From NCBI RefSeq assembly GCF_000582685.1, contig NZ_KK073769.1:378837-442836 (forward strand): a stretch of 64,000 nt of DNA, given 5' to 3'. This document shows, piece after piece, positions 1-8,328 of this stretch; the first letter of the stretch is position 1, and each line of letters starts with the position of its first letter. A program made the translations under genes and the position numbers. The DNA is from [Scytonema hofmanni] UTEX 2349. GTDB lineage: Bacteria > Cyanobacteriota > Cyanobacteriia > Cyanobacteriales > Nostocaceae. The notes beneath the pieces were generated by a model, which saw only the letters and a program-made list of their open reading frames with translations, did not search any database and was not told where the DNA came from.

Positions 1-405
1 TTCTACCTCAATAAAACCACGCCAAAAAGCTCGCAATTGATTTGGTGCAACGCTTACCCAATTTTGACCGTAGCGGACTAACGCAGTTTGGTTGAATGTG
101 GTTCTGATAATCAATAAATGTTCTTGCAGTTCAGCTTCGTGACTTCGCAACAACAATTCTAGGTTTTCAATTTCAGCTTCCGGTTCATTGAGATCATGAA
201 TTTTAACTTGCCAATGCCGACCAAAATATGTATACGTACCAGGCTGCAAAATTTTCTTAAAGTCACTGCGGTGATATAAGATACCGATTTCGTTAGGTTT
301 AATATAAAATGTTTGCCACATAGTAATTTGCATAAATAATTTGCGTGATATTTTAGATATAGGCGATCGCGATCGCAACCAACTAAGAAGATTTGATAAA
401 GACAT
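1..405 (-). CDS. slipin / SPFH (band 7) family protein, N-terminal part
   Basis: The gene runs off the left edge; the visible part is the first 135 residues, starting at the ATG complementary to 403-405. After a basic start (MSLSNLLSWLRSRS) comes a stretch reading IKPNEIGILYHRSDF, followed by LQPGTYTYFGRHWQVKI, which resembles the start of bacterial slipins that form membrane-associated oligomers. A glutamate-rich segment with LLLRSHEAELQEHLL follows. Upstream (406-842) I see no other gene. It is cargo of the nifD element. Family is reasonably sure from the GxxYHR and LQPGTY pattern; the function here is not known. Confidence 0.6.
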   Translation of the reverse strand, partial: MSLSNLLSWLRSRSPISKISRKLFMQITMWQTFYIKPNEIGILYHRSDFKKILQPGTYTYFGRHWQVKIHDLNEPEAEIENLELLLRSHEAELQEHLLIIRTTFNQTALVRYGQNWVSVAPNQLRAFWRGFIEVE

Positions 406-842
406 TTATAACCTTACTTGAATTCAAATACCACCTGCGATTTAAATCGCTATCTCACAGCTTAAGTATTGGAGTTTGCAACCTTGTAAAAAAGGCTAAA
501 GGATTGGTTTAAGCTATTTGTAATACTATATACTACATTTTTTTTTACTCTGCAAGTGCAAGTGTTTACAGTTCAGATGTGGGCAAAAGCTTCTCTAAAG
601 CTGGATTAAGATTGCTGTTACTTTTCAAAAGACTGCTTGATAGCAATCTAGAAAAAAAGAACCGCGCTCAAATATGCCGTTCGCTTTGCTAATCTAGAAT
701 CCCGAAGTAAAACTAGATGTAGAAAACAAAGGGACATACTCAAATTAGAGAGAAATGCAGTTGCGCTTACTCCTTGACTGTGACTACCGAACATCACCCT
801 TACGAATGATGACCGACAGCAGAACACTTGCACCGCAGAGTT

Positions 843-903
843 TGGAAAATGACGGACTTGAACCGTTTTGGGATTTCTCCCGTACCATATTGGCTACCTT
901 TGC
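843..903 (-). pseudogene. degenerate tRNA remnant
   Basis: On the minus strand this stretch has a T-arm (ACGGTTCAAGTCCGT), a 3' acceptor strand ATTTTCC and a D-arm-like start TAGCCAATATGGTA, but only about 61 bases separate the putative ends and the anticodon arm is collapsed (GGGAGAAATCCC). It lies 30 bases downstream of two intact tandem tRNAs, so it is best read as a decayed third member of a small tRNA array. The original anticodon cannot be told. Confidence 0.4.
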
Positions 904-935
904 AGAGTAGTGTCTTTTGACCCGGACAGGGTTGG

Positions 936-1008
936 GTGAAAGTATAGGAATTGAACCTACAACACATCGATTATGAGTCGATTGCTCTTCCAATTGAGCT
1001 AACTTCCT
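936..1008 (-). tRNA. tRNA with CAU anticodon (Met or Ile2 type)
   Basis: A 73-base cloverleaf can be folded: acceptor AGGAAGT with ACTTTCA (first pair A-A mismatched, one G-T), D-arm TAGCTCAATTGG, anticodon stem ATCGA/TCGAT around the loop CTCATAA, and T-arm GTAGGTTCAATTCCTAT. The three bases after position 73 read CCA (933-935). The mismatched first acceptor pair suggests either an initiator-like or a decaying gene. It is separated by only three bases from the next tRNA, so they were probably one transcript. Confidence 0.7.
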
Positions 1009-1011
1009 GGG

Positions 1012-1084
1012 TGATTGATACAGGAGTTGAACCTGTGACGCATCGATTATGAGTCGATCGCTCTACCAACTGAGCTAATCAAAC
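1012..1084 (-). tRNA. tRNA with CAU anticodon, first of the tandem pair
   Basis: The acceptor is GTTTGAT/ATCAATC (one T-T mismatch at pair 2), the D-arm TAGCTCAGTTGGTAGAGC, the anticodon arm identical to its neighbour with loop CTCATAA, and the T-arm ACAGGTTCAACTCCTGT. No CCA is encoded; CCC follows. The shared anticodon arm and differing acceptors show an old duplication followed by drift. Carriage on an excisable element means the copies are likely supplementary to a chromosomal set. Confidence 0.75.
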
Positions 1085-1267
1085 GATATAGTTTAAAGTA
1101 CTTGGCGGTATACGCTCATACCAGAGGTTGGCGCACCAGTTAGGTATATAGAACCTAAACTATAGCTTTGTAACTTTGTTACTATCCCGCTCTAAATTTA
1201 ACACAGGAAAGCTGAATAGCACTAATTAAAAGCAGAAACGCTAGCATTTATTTATACTGGTTTTTAA

Positions 1268-1615
1268 CTAAATATCGTCTGACTTAAGTCGCAACATATC
1301 ACGCATAAAAATCACCAGTCTTGGATAAGTTTGATAAAATTCCTTTTTGTTGTTGAACTGGTGACTTTCATAAAAAACATTGTTACCAGTTGATATTTCA
1401 AGGATATCCATTTCACAAGCTCCTGACTCCCAAACCGTTACTCTACCGAGATGTAATGAGCTCTCAAAGTCAAGACGCATAGCTGAATTATCACTAGGTT
1501 CACAGTAGGTCAGCGTGTATTCCAGCCGATAAGCAGCAAAACGTGATCTTAATCCTGATTGAAATCGGTCAAAACCTCGTTCTAAAATTAGCTGTGTTAG
1601 TGGATTTAGACTCAT
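1268..1615 (-). CDS. small conserved protein, possibly TriTu-type immunity protein
   Basis: The product has 115 residues and no membrane segment or signal peptide. It begins MSLNPLTQLILERGFDRF and contains a beta-rich middle (YRLEYTLTYCEPSDNSAMRL, then LGRVTVWESGACEMDIL) and an aromatic C-terminal helix region (YQTYPRLVIFMRDML). The pattern resembles small immunity-like proteins common in cyanobacteria and found near polymorphic toxins, but no toxin gene is next to it here. It stands alone, reading the same way as the tRNAs. The assignment is a guess from memory of the family and could be wrong. Confidence 0.5.
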   Translation of the reverse strand: MSLNPLTQLILERGFDRFQSGLRSRFAAYRLEYTLTYCEPSDNSAMRLDFESSLHLGRVTVWESGACEMDILEISTGNNVFYESHQFNNKKEFYQTYPRLVIFMRDMLRLKSDDI

Positions 1616-1689
1616 TCCTTATATTAAAAGCAGGAGTATTATTAATTCGACCCAACTCTGCAAAAAACAATTAAGTAGTTGTGCAAAAT

Positions 1690-1860
1690 TAAATATATAT
1701 TTGTCATTGCGAATGGAGCGTTCGCGTTGGCAAAGCCTCTCGCAGAGAAGCGTCCCGAAGGGAAGCGGAATGTTCGCGCAGCGTCTCCGATAGGAGAAGC
1801 AATTCGCTTGCGGTTTGGAGATTGCTTTGCTACATTTCATTTCGCTCGCAATGACATAAA
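1690..1860. repeat. dispersed Nostoc-type repeat cluster
   Basis: The stretch contains the phrases GCGTTCGCGTTGGCAAAGC, CTCGCAGAGAAGC, CCCGAAGGGAAGCGG and GCGCAGCGTCTCCGATAGG one after the other. These short palindromic modules recur between genes of many Nostocales. Open frames through it on both strands follow from the repeat and are not genes. Confidence 0.6.
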
Positions 1861-1948
1861 TAATTTTGCGTAACCACTTACCTCAAATGCAATGTTTACG
1901 ACGGACTACGCCTCAATTTAATAAATGCTCACAATTAATTCTTGTAGC

Positions 1949-2527
1949 TCAGTCTGGGAAAGCCACACCAGTCATGGGGTCGCGGATATACAACCCTAGT
2001 GTGAGACTACGCAATACTTCATCCCAAACAGGTATTAGCTGTTCTGCTTGATCTGCCCAATAATCGAATGTAATCAAACACTGAACATTAGACCCCAAAC
2101 CAATACAAGTTCGCGAAAAGGCTTCCCGTGGTTCTTCCTGGGTGTCGATAAACTTAATTTCTGTCCAGACTATGCGGGCAGTTTGACGCTTGATAGTAAA
2201 AATTTCTCCCCGCTCAATTATATCACGACTGTCATCTTCCATTGCTTTCTTCAAAGCTGATTTTAGCGGAAACTGGCTCCAGTCGTTGGGTGGCAAGCGA
2301 TTGAAAGATACTTCCAGGCAGCAATCATCATCTGGCGATTTTTTATCAAGAAACTTGAACGATTTTTTTTGTGGCTCCAAAACCCAATCTTGAGGAACAT
2401 TGAAGCGAACAGATCCTCGATCTAGCACAAAAATCTTGTAGCCTGATGGAGATTCCCAACGGTGGTCGGGTTTTAGTTCAAGCGTTTCTTTAATCCACTG
2501 GAGATTGCTTTTTTTACGCTTTGCCAT
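1949..2527 (-). CDS. conserved cyanobacterial protein of unknown function
   Basis: The product has 192 residues with a basic N-terminus (MAKRKKSNLQWIKETL). The middle reads SVRFNVPQDWVLEPQ, then LEVSFNRLPPNDW, and the C-terminal half has VQCLITFDYWADQAEQLIPVWDEVL. The sequence 'protein that is a good fit to a linear beta-sheet/helix fold with a VPxDW motif' recalls PsbP/DcrB-like stress proteins in cyanobacteria, but the similarity is only a shape impression. No membrane segment is visible. It has no operon partner; 2528-2744 downstream of the neighbouring gene contains HIP1-rich repeats only. Confidence 0.6.
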   Translation of the reverse strand: MAKRKKSNLQWIKETLELKPDHRWESPSGYKIFVLDRGSVRFNVPQDWVLEPQKKSFKFLDKKSPDDDCCLEVSFNRLPPNDWSQFPLKSALKKAMEDDSRDIIERGEIFTIKRQTARIVWTEIKFIDTQEEPREAFSRTCIGLGSNVQCLITFDYWADQAEQLIPVWDEVLRSLTLGLYIRDPMTGVAFPD

Positions 2528-2744
2528 AGTGTTGAATGCAACTCTACTTTTTTATGGCGATCGCACGCTTGTTGGATCAAAGCAGGCGATCGCTCTCTTT
2601 GTTAATAATATCAAATTGTTCTTGTGTTGCATATAAACGATTTTGTCGCCACCTTCAGGAGTAGTTGAGAATAAAGTGCGATCGCCTTAGTTGGGTCAAA
2701 GTAGGCGATCGCTCACTTTATTAATAATATCAAATTCCTAGCTA

Positions 2745-3144
2745 TTAGGGTGCATTGTCGCTCGTACAAAACACCACATCAATAGCGTTAAATAAAGCTT
2801 CGTAGCCACGTTTACAATCTTCCGATTGCGGATAAGATTCTGGTTTGTACTTTGATGGATCTGCAAAGACCGCTTCGTTAATGATAAATGTCAGGAATCC
2901 ATCTTGAGCAGCTTTTAAAGTTATATGATTACGCTCAGAAACAAACTGCAAATCTTCTGGCTTCAAAACGTTTATAGCTAAAGCTTCAAATGGGTCGGTT
3001 CTAGCTGATACCGGTTTTTTCATCACTTGTGCTAGCAACTGTCCCCACCTTGGCTGCCCTGAACGTGCTGGCACAAGAAGGCACGAATCAAGTTTAAGTA
3101 ATTCTGCGCGTAACCCGTCGTAGACATCGCACCTCAGTCGTGAA
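2745..3144 (-). pseudogene. gene remnant of unknown family, lacking a start
   Basis: An open frame ends at 2745 with FNAIDVVFCTSDNAP. Read back from there it extends past 3074 through DGLRAELLKLDSCLLVPARSG to a stop near 3145, with no ATG and no ribosome-binding site. Coding-like amino-acid composition (GQPRWGQLLAQVMKK, LPEDLQF-like segments) suggests the C-terminal part of a longer protein whose start has been lost. The region 3145-3380 upstream shows no continuation. Confidence 0.35.
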
Positions 3145-3380
3145 GATTGTTATCGCTAGTATGCAGTATCTCACCTGGCGCAAATAACCTTGGACATTTG
3201 ATAAGATTTTAGCGATCGCGTACAGTGCGTCGTCATACAGCGGTTTATACGAAATTGTCACAAACTCGCATCAATTGATAGGTCTATATTTGTAGCGATC
3301 GCACTGACCTCACGATAATCATAACTGCTGAGTGCAGCGCAAAAAAATCGATAAAGTCTAATTTAGTTAGCAAAATAACC

Positions 3381-3672
3381 TTTGACTTACTCAAAATGAG
3401 CTTTTGCTTACTCATTTGGGTGTTTTCCGCAAGTCAAATGAGCTTTGACTTACTCAAAATGAGCTTTTGCTTACTCATTTGGGTGTTTTCCGCAAGTCAA
3501 ATAAGCTTTGACTTATACCATTTCTGTGTGAAGATGCGCCTAATTTAGCCCACGGAGGTGGGCTTCGTTCGTTTAGCCGCGAGTTTACTCGTCGGGTTAT
3601 TAAGCGCAGCCTCATAAAGAATTGGTATTACTCAAAATAAGCTTTTGCTTACTCATTTTGGTCTTTTCCGCC
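3381..3672. repeat. 63-bp tandem repeat, three units, third split by an insertion
   Basis: Units start at 3381, 3444 and 3507, each opening with TTTGACTTACTCAAAATGAG and containing GCTTTTGCTTACTCATTTGG and TTTTCCGCAAGTCAAAT. The third unit is interrupted after TTTGACTTA by a 112-bp insertion and resumes at 3628 with TTACTCAAAATAAGC. No gene is associated. Confidence 0.85.
3516..3627. mobile_element. 112-bp inverted-repeat element (MITE-like), family A copy 1
   Basis: The ends are TACCATTTCT and AGAATTGGTA, inverted with one mismatch. It interrupts a 63-bp repeat, and comparing with the intact units shows that TTA is duplicated at the target. Inside are a hairpin GCCCACGGAGGTGGGC and a CGCGAGTTTACTCG palindrome. 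It has no coding capacity. A second copy of identical length lies inverted at 24596-24707. Confidence 0.85.
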
Positions 3673-3762
3673 GTCATTAGTTGCCAGTGTGGACAGCAAC
3701 AAGTGAAATTAACTAATATTTTTGCAAAATTCAAAAAATCTGCTTCATTCCCAGATACTGAC

Positions 3763-3888
3763 ATCATGTCCGCGCAATCACCCATAATTCATGAAGAACC
3801 CTACCCACCTGTGGCACCCGGACCGCAAGCAATACAGGGTTGAGGAGCGGTTCTTTTATTATGGCTGTTTGACCGGGCATCATATGAT
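3763..3888. mobile_element. inverted-repeat element, family B copy 1
   Basis: It starts ATCATGTCCG and ends CGGGCATCATATGAT. The interior, with CCATAATTCATGAAGAACC and GGTTCTTTTATTATGGCTG, is also found inverted at 25098-25203. The interior is self-complementary and would form one long hairpin. Confidence 0.75.
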
Positions 3889-4191
3889 TTAAAAAATATT
3901 GGAATGTCTGCATTTCCTGAACATATTAAATTTACAATAAATTCTTTTAAATCTGGTATATGGTAACATGAACAACCGTATGTAATATTAATCGCCTATG
4001 GCTCTGAAAGTTCTACTGTTTATGACTGGGGATTGGGGGGTATAGCAATTGCTTTTGCGTCTTGTAAAAACTCTATAACGGATTTTTGGAACAATTGTTA
4101 TATAGTTATACTAATTCTCTATAAAGTTACATTTAATTTTACTCCCCTATAGTCCCCCCGATATCGGAGAGACGCTGACAGACGGGGGGTT

Positions 4192-5199
4192 ATGATGCAT
4201 ATTTATATAGAAACGGTATTAGACCTAAATCCTTACGCCAATTATATGACCAACCAGCTTGAAATCGTTAACGAGCAATCTTATAGTAAAGAAACAGGGG
4301 CAATTATTGCTATTTTTATTGCTATATTAATTTTTGGCATTATGCCCATCTTAATCAGATGGAGCGAAAATGAAATTGGTCCCAATGCTACGATGTTCAA
4401 TCGTTGTTGGATAGCGTCTGTATTTTTTGGTTTGTGGCAAGAGATTTCGCTTATACATCAGCGTTGGTTGGGAGAGCAACCTATTTTGAAGGAGTCATTA
4501 AACAACCAACAAATCCTGCTATTGTTAGCAACATCTGTGTTTTTCTGCGCCACTCAGCTTTTTTGGGCTTGGTCTTTGACTCAGACTAGTCTTGCAAATT
4601 CAGCGCTAATACATAATTTGACTCCATTCTTCACTGCACTCGGAGGATACTTACTCTTTAATCAACGTTTTGATTATAAATTTCTCATTGGTCTGATTAT
4701 CGCATCTGTAGGAACAATTGTCCTTGGATTATGTGACCTGCAAATTGGCTCTATTAAACTTCAAGGTGACTTACTTGCTTTTCTCTCAGCACTATTCTAT
4801 GCTGCCTATTTTCTAGGAATTGAAAAACTCCGAACACAATTAACAGTTACAACTATCCTGAGTTGGATTTATAGGATTGTTACATTGTTCTTTGTGGTGA
4901 TTCTATTAACTGTCAAAGATGAATGGTTTCCCCATTCTTGGAATGGCTGGCTGGCTGTTATTACTCTAGCTCTAGCTCTTATTGTCAGTCACGGGCTGCT
5001 AGTATACAGTCTCAAATACCTATCTTCTAGCTTTGTAGCAATGATTAATCTTTTCGATCCCGCTGTGACTGGCTTTTTCGCTTGGATGATCTTTGCAGAG
5101 GCATTGAATTGGTTGAACTTGGTGGCTTTTGTCATCATCGTTTTAGGTATTTACCTTGCTTTAAGTAGTAAGGGAGCAATTAAATCTGTTGCGGAATAA
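4192..5199 (+). CDS. EamA / DMT-superfamily membrane transporter
   Basis: The product has 335 residues and about ten hydrophobic segments in two similar halves, as in the drug/metabolite transporter superfamily. The first half has IIAIFIAILIFGIMPILIRW and the characteristic SLANSALIHNLTPFFTALGG loop; the second half has LSSSFVAMINLFDPAVTGFFAW. It should sit in the cytoplasmic membrane and export small metabolites; the substrate cannot be told. A second ATG at 4246 (MTNQLEIV) would remove an unusual 18-residue extension and may be the real start. It stands alone; 3889-4191 upstream is AT-rich with no gene. Confidence 0.85.
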   Translation: MMHIYIETVLDLNPYANYMTNQLEIVNEQSYSKETGAIIAIFIAILIFGIMPILIRWSENEIGPNATMFNRCWIASVFFGLWQEISLIHQRWLGEQPILKESLNNQQILLLLATSVFFCATQLFWAWSLTQTSLANSALIHNLTPFFTALGGYLLFNQRFDYKFLIGLIIASVGTIVLGLCDLQIGSIKLQGDLLAFLSALFYAAYFLGIEKLRTQLTVTTILSWIYRIVTLFFVVILLTVKDEWFPHSWNGWLAVITLALALIVSHGLLVYSLKYLSSSFVAMINLFDPAVTGFFAWMIFAEALNWLNLVAFVIIVLGIYLALSSKGAIKSVAE

Positions 5200-5311
5200 T
5201 ATCGTGTTTAGTTAAAGACTTATCATGGTTGTCCGCGTTTTTGTTACTGTTAATTAAACAGACATGATATTGTAGGCGATCGCACACTTCGTTTCTCTTA
5301 AATAAATTGCT

Positions 5312-5639
5312 ATGCCCATCATTCTTCCCTTTGTAATTCAGGCTGTTTTGCCTGTCCTCACCACCATTTTTGCTCTTTTAGTTCCTGTATTGGCTGCTGT
5401 TATCAATTTTACCTTGACTCGTATCCCTAAAATTCCTTCGTATATTCGTCTTATCAAAATTTTGTATTCTGATATTGATTCATCTGCCAAAGAGCGCAAA
5501 ATTATTAACGCGGGACTGCAAGCACGAGCGTGAGCTTTTGGAAGTGACAGAAGTATTAAAACCAAATGGTTCAAAGACCAACTTATTAAGAAGTGTTCGC
5601 AAACAATATCGTCTGCGACCAGTTGCTGATAATCTTTAG
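5312..5639 (+). pseudogene. small membrane-anchored protein gene with a frameshift
   Basis: The first frame (73 residues) has a strongly hydrophobic N-terminus, MPIILPFVIQAVLPVL, continuing to about residue 31, then a charged tail ending AGLQARA. Directly after the stop the next frame stays open and coding-like to 5639, reading HERELLEVTEVLKPNG and ending RLRPVADNL. The two together look like one gene broken near 5525. I do not recognise the family. Alternatively only the first frame is a gene. Confidence 0.4.
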
Positions 5640-5863
5640 CCATGCCATATTGGTATGGAAGGAGTGCGATCGCAGCAATTAAAAAATCATTGGATATTTG
5701 GGATGTTTGAGATCATGGTGCGTTGCGAAGAGCGATAATAGACACTACGGGAAAGATGCGATCGCTGCGTAATTGCTGCAATAATTTCTACACTATCATT
5801 TTACCCTGTTAGATTGGGGCGGCAGTGGAGAGATGCGATCGCACTCAAAATTATCTTGATTTT

Positions 5864-6637
5864 TTACTCAGACACAATAATTGGAGTCAACTGTTGCTCA
5901 ATTTCTTGGATGTAGGCTGTTAAACCTGTATAAACACCTCTTTCACGTAAAAGTTTCAAACTTGTATCTTCCCAGCACTGCTGTTCGCGTTTCATATCTT
6001 TGCCTGTTAGCTGCTCAACAATTACTTTTGGATTTCTAACTCGATCAGGTTCTTCCTGTGAGACAGAGCGTAGTCTGTGTGACTCTATGCAAGGGTCGAA
6101 ATTCAATCGAGTCTTGATTTCTTCTAGAATTCGTTCTTCTTCATTAGACGGAATAAACCCATTGAGAACCCATGCTTCACGCTTTGGATTAGCTGTACCA
6201 ATAACAATTTTTAGTTTGGGCTGTCGATTGATATGTTCTGAGCGTGCTTGCTCAAGTCCTTCTCTACGCTCTGGTTGATTGTCTAAATCACGGATAAAGA
6301 TAACGGCTTTAATCTGTCGTATTTTTTGAAGAAAATCTACCAAATTCAGAACCTTAATAGATGCTGCTCCATCAGCTTTTAACGGTACAGCCTTATTATA
6401 ATGACCCAGAAATCTTGAAGGTTTATATCTTAGTTTTTCTTTTGCATCATTAATGATTTTCTTAACGTCGCTCCAGCAGGAATGTTCTGTTCCTGCCTGC
6501 AAGCCACTCCAGTTAAATATATGTTTTATTATATCAGGCTCTAACCAATCAATTTGCTCCGTCAAAACGCGCTCGGCTAATTTAGTAGCTGTTCGTGCAT
6601 CAGCACCACTTTCTACTATTACAATGAACTCAATCAC
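5864..6637 (-). CDS. TOPRIM-like / RloB-DUF4276-like nuclease candidate
   Basis: The product has 257 residues if started at the GTG at 6635-6637, which overlaps the stop of the upstream ATPase gene and has AGGAGAA before it. An upstream in-frame ATG at 6688 would overlap 59 bases and is less likely. The N-terminus IEFIVIVESGADARTA has the Gly/acidic turn of a TOPRIM strand, the middle VIFIRDLDNQPERRE has the D-x-D, and IVIGTANPKREAWVLNGF resembles the E-A-W segment of DUF4276/RloB proteins. Such proteins pair with ATPases in anti-phage systems (AbiL, PARIS and OLD-like groups). Function is inferred from this pairing. Confidence 0.6.
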   Translation of the reverse strand: MIEFIVIVESGADARTATKLAERVLTEQIDWLEPDIIKHIFNWSGLQAGTEHSCWSDVKKIINDAKEKLRYKPSRFLGHYNKAVPLKADGAASIKVLNLVDFLQKIRQIKAVIFIRDLDNQPERREGLEQARSEHINRQPKLKIVIGTANPKREAWVLNGFIPSNEEERILEEIKTRLNFDPCIESHRLRSVSQEEPDRVRNPKVIVEQLTGKDMKREQQCWEDTSLKLLRERGVYTGLTAYIQEIEQQLTPIIVSE

Positions 6638-7763
6638 TAACTTCTCCTGCAACAACCCAATCTTCACCCTCAGCATCCCAAAACTCACCAGTTGTCAAAG
6701 TTTGTTTTGCCCATTCTACATCAGGATGTTCATCCAGACGCTTGGAGATTGTGAAGCCGGAATTACTGTTATTTAATATATGTACTTGAGAAGGAACAAG
6801 CTCATCAATAATGTAAGGAGAGTGACTAGAAAAAATAATTTGCAAATTTGTATTATATTGAATGATTTCCTTAAAAACAGTCATCAACTCACGTTGTGCT
6901 TTTGGATGAAGTCCCTGTTCTACATCATCTAGAAAAACTAAATTAGGTTGAGCAGGGTTCATCAACACAGTTAGTAAACCTAAAGTTAGCATTGTTCCTT
7001 CGCTAATTGCATGGGCTGGAATACGATTACCTGTATTCATGTCTAATATCACTTCTTGCCCTGTCATCTCCTGATTTTCCTCGTAGGAAATAGACTTACC
7101 ATCAACTTCGATTAAACGTTTGCGAATAACTGGAACTTTTGCTCGCTTGATGCCAATTTTGCTTACATTTGGTACAATTCGACTCAACATTTCCTCTATT
7201 AATTGAAATTTTTCTGGAGCCTCATTACGCAAAAAATCTAAAGTGGGTGCTAATCCTGAACCGTCGAACTCAACTCTCGGCGTAATTTCTTCACTGTAAG
7301 CTGCTTTCGCAAGATTACTTGCAACTAACTTCAAGTAAACAGCATATTTCAGAGATTGAGGAATTGGAGATGGAGATTCACTTAAAGAACTTGACCATCC
7401 TCCCAATTTTCCCGGCTTTCCATCTATGTTCCATGATGCTGTCGGATACCAATAATCATTGTTTTCCTGCTTCCAACTATAGGAAGCTTGCCAATTCTGC
7501 CGATTACTATATCCCCAAAAACCACTTGCAGTAACAGAAATATCTTTTTCCCCAATTGTTGTAATGAATTGAGGTGATCTTTCATACTGAAAAATACTTT
7601 TAAATTGTGAAGCAGCAAGCCTACTGAGATTATGTAATGCTTGTAATACGGTTGTTTTCCCAGCACTGTTTTTTCCTACTAGTCCATGTAATCGGGAACT
7701 ATCAAAACTAAGTTCCGTATATTTATGACTTTTGAAATTATGAAGTATTACCTTTTCTAGCAT
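6630..7763 (-). CDS. OLD/AAA15-type ABC ATPase, partner of the TOPRIM-like gene
   Basis: The product has 377 residues. Residues 1-40 hold the SMC/RecF-like start (VILHNFKSHKYTELSF) and Walker A (GKNSAGKTT, residues 30-38). Near residue 250 is ISEGTMLTLGLLTVL (signature region), followed by Walker B LVFLDDVEQGLHPKAQ and the switch histidine in IIFSSHSPYIIDEL. This is the single-domain ATPase found in many two-gene defence modules. Its stop codon overlaps the GTG of the next gene, so the two are translationally coupled. It acts in the cytoplasm; which trigger it senses cannot be seen. Confidence 0.85.
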   Translation of the reverse strand: MLEKVILHNFKSHKYTELSFDSSRLHGLVGKNSAGKTTVLQALHNLSRLAASQFKSIFQYERSPQFITTIGEKDISVTASGFWGYSNRQNWQASYSWKQENNDYWYPTASWNIDGKPGKLGGWSSSLSESPSPIPQSLKYAVYLKLVASNLAKAAYSEEITPRVEFDGSGLAPTLDFLRNEAPEKFQLIEEMLSRIVPNVSKIGIKRAKVPVIRKRLIEVDGKSISYEENQEMTGQEVILDMNTGNRIPAHAISEGTMLTLGLLTVLMNPAQPNLVFLDDVEQGLHPKAQRELMTVFKEIIQYNTNLQIIFSSHSPYIIDELVPSQVHILNNSNSGFTISKRLDEHPDVEWAKQTLTTGEFWDAEGEDWVVAGEVSD

Positions 7764-8105
7764 TTGATTGCTAACATCCTTTCACAAATAATGGTGCGTT
7801 GCACTTTGCGACAACGCACCCTACTCTAGGGATGCGATCGCTCACTTTGTTAATATTATCAAATTGCTCTTCTGTTGCAGACCAACTTCATAAGGTAATA
7901 CATTAACGCTTGCACCAGTATCCAGCAAAGCCATGACTTCGACAGATTCCCAAAAAGCCACTGCATTCTTTCGGGATTTTGTGAAGTGCGATCACCCTAC
8001 GACTATTTTTGAGCAACTTCTGACCCTGACCAAGAGTCTAAGATAATCTTAATTATAGAATATCCCAGACCAAGGGTTAAGACACCTGATATGGCAGATC
8101 CCCAA
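7764..8105. other. intergenic stretch without a gene
   Basis: Contains a hairpin GGTGCGTTGC/GCAACGCACC near 7790-7825 that could end transcription from the right, and HIP1 sites. Short coding-like phrases near 7870-7990 are not part of any open frame. Confidence 0.5.
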
Positions 8106-8280
8106 GGGAGCATCCCAGTTTTGCAAAAAGCCCACAGGCTATAAGCCTGGGGCTATACAAACGAAGCCCAACCGACCTGGGCTAAGAGTTCTTCTAGCCC
8201 AGGTCGGTTGGGCTTGGTTCTTATAGCCGCACCCTTCTAGGGTGTCGGGTAAAATATTTGTTCAAAAGTGGGATGCTCCC
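8106..8280. mobile_element. 175-bp MITE with 20-bp inverted ends and a 9-bp target duplication
   Basis: The left end GGGAGCATCCCAGTTTTGCA (8106-8125) is inverted at 8261-8280 with two or three mismatches. GATCCCCAA directly precedes (8097-8105) and follows (8281-8289) the element, a perfect 9-bp target-site duplication. The interior is a long palindrome around AGCCCAACCGACCTGGGCT. It has no open frame and must have been moved by a transposase supplied elsewhere. Confidence 0.9.
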
Positions 8281-8328
8281 GATCCCCAAAAACCTGGTGC
8301 AACAAATTGGTATTATTTAACAATAAAT

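Noticed and set aside
1679..1873. 64-residue open frame at 1679 and a facing one
   Set aside because: Both read through dispersed palindromic repeats (GCGTCCCGAAGGGAAGCGG and similar).
3622..3843. 73-residue open frame after the family A element
   Set aside because: It starts inside one inverted-repeat element and ends inside another; composition is not coding-like.
5338..5643. 101-residue minus-strand frame over the small membrane protein gene
   Set aside because: The plus-strand frame has the better hydrophobic start; this one has no ribosome-binding site and unlikely composition.
1..8300. Second copy of GGATTACTCCG and the nifD 5' part
   Set aside because: Not found; the left end of the element must lie outside the window.
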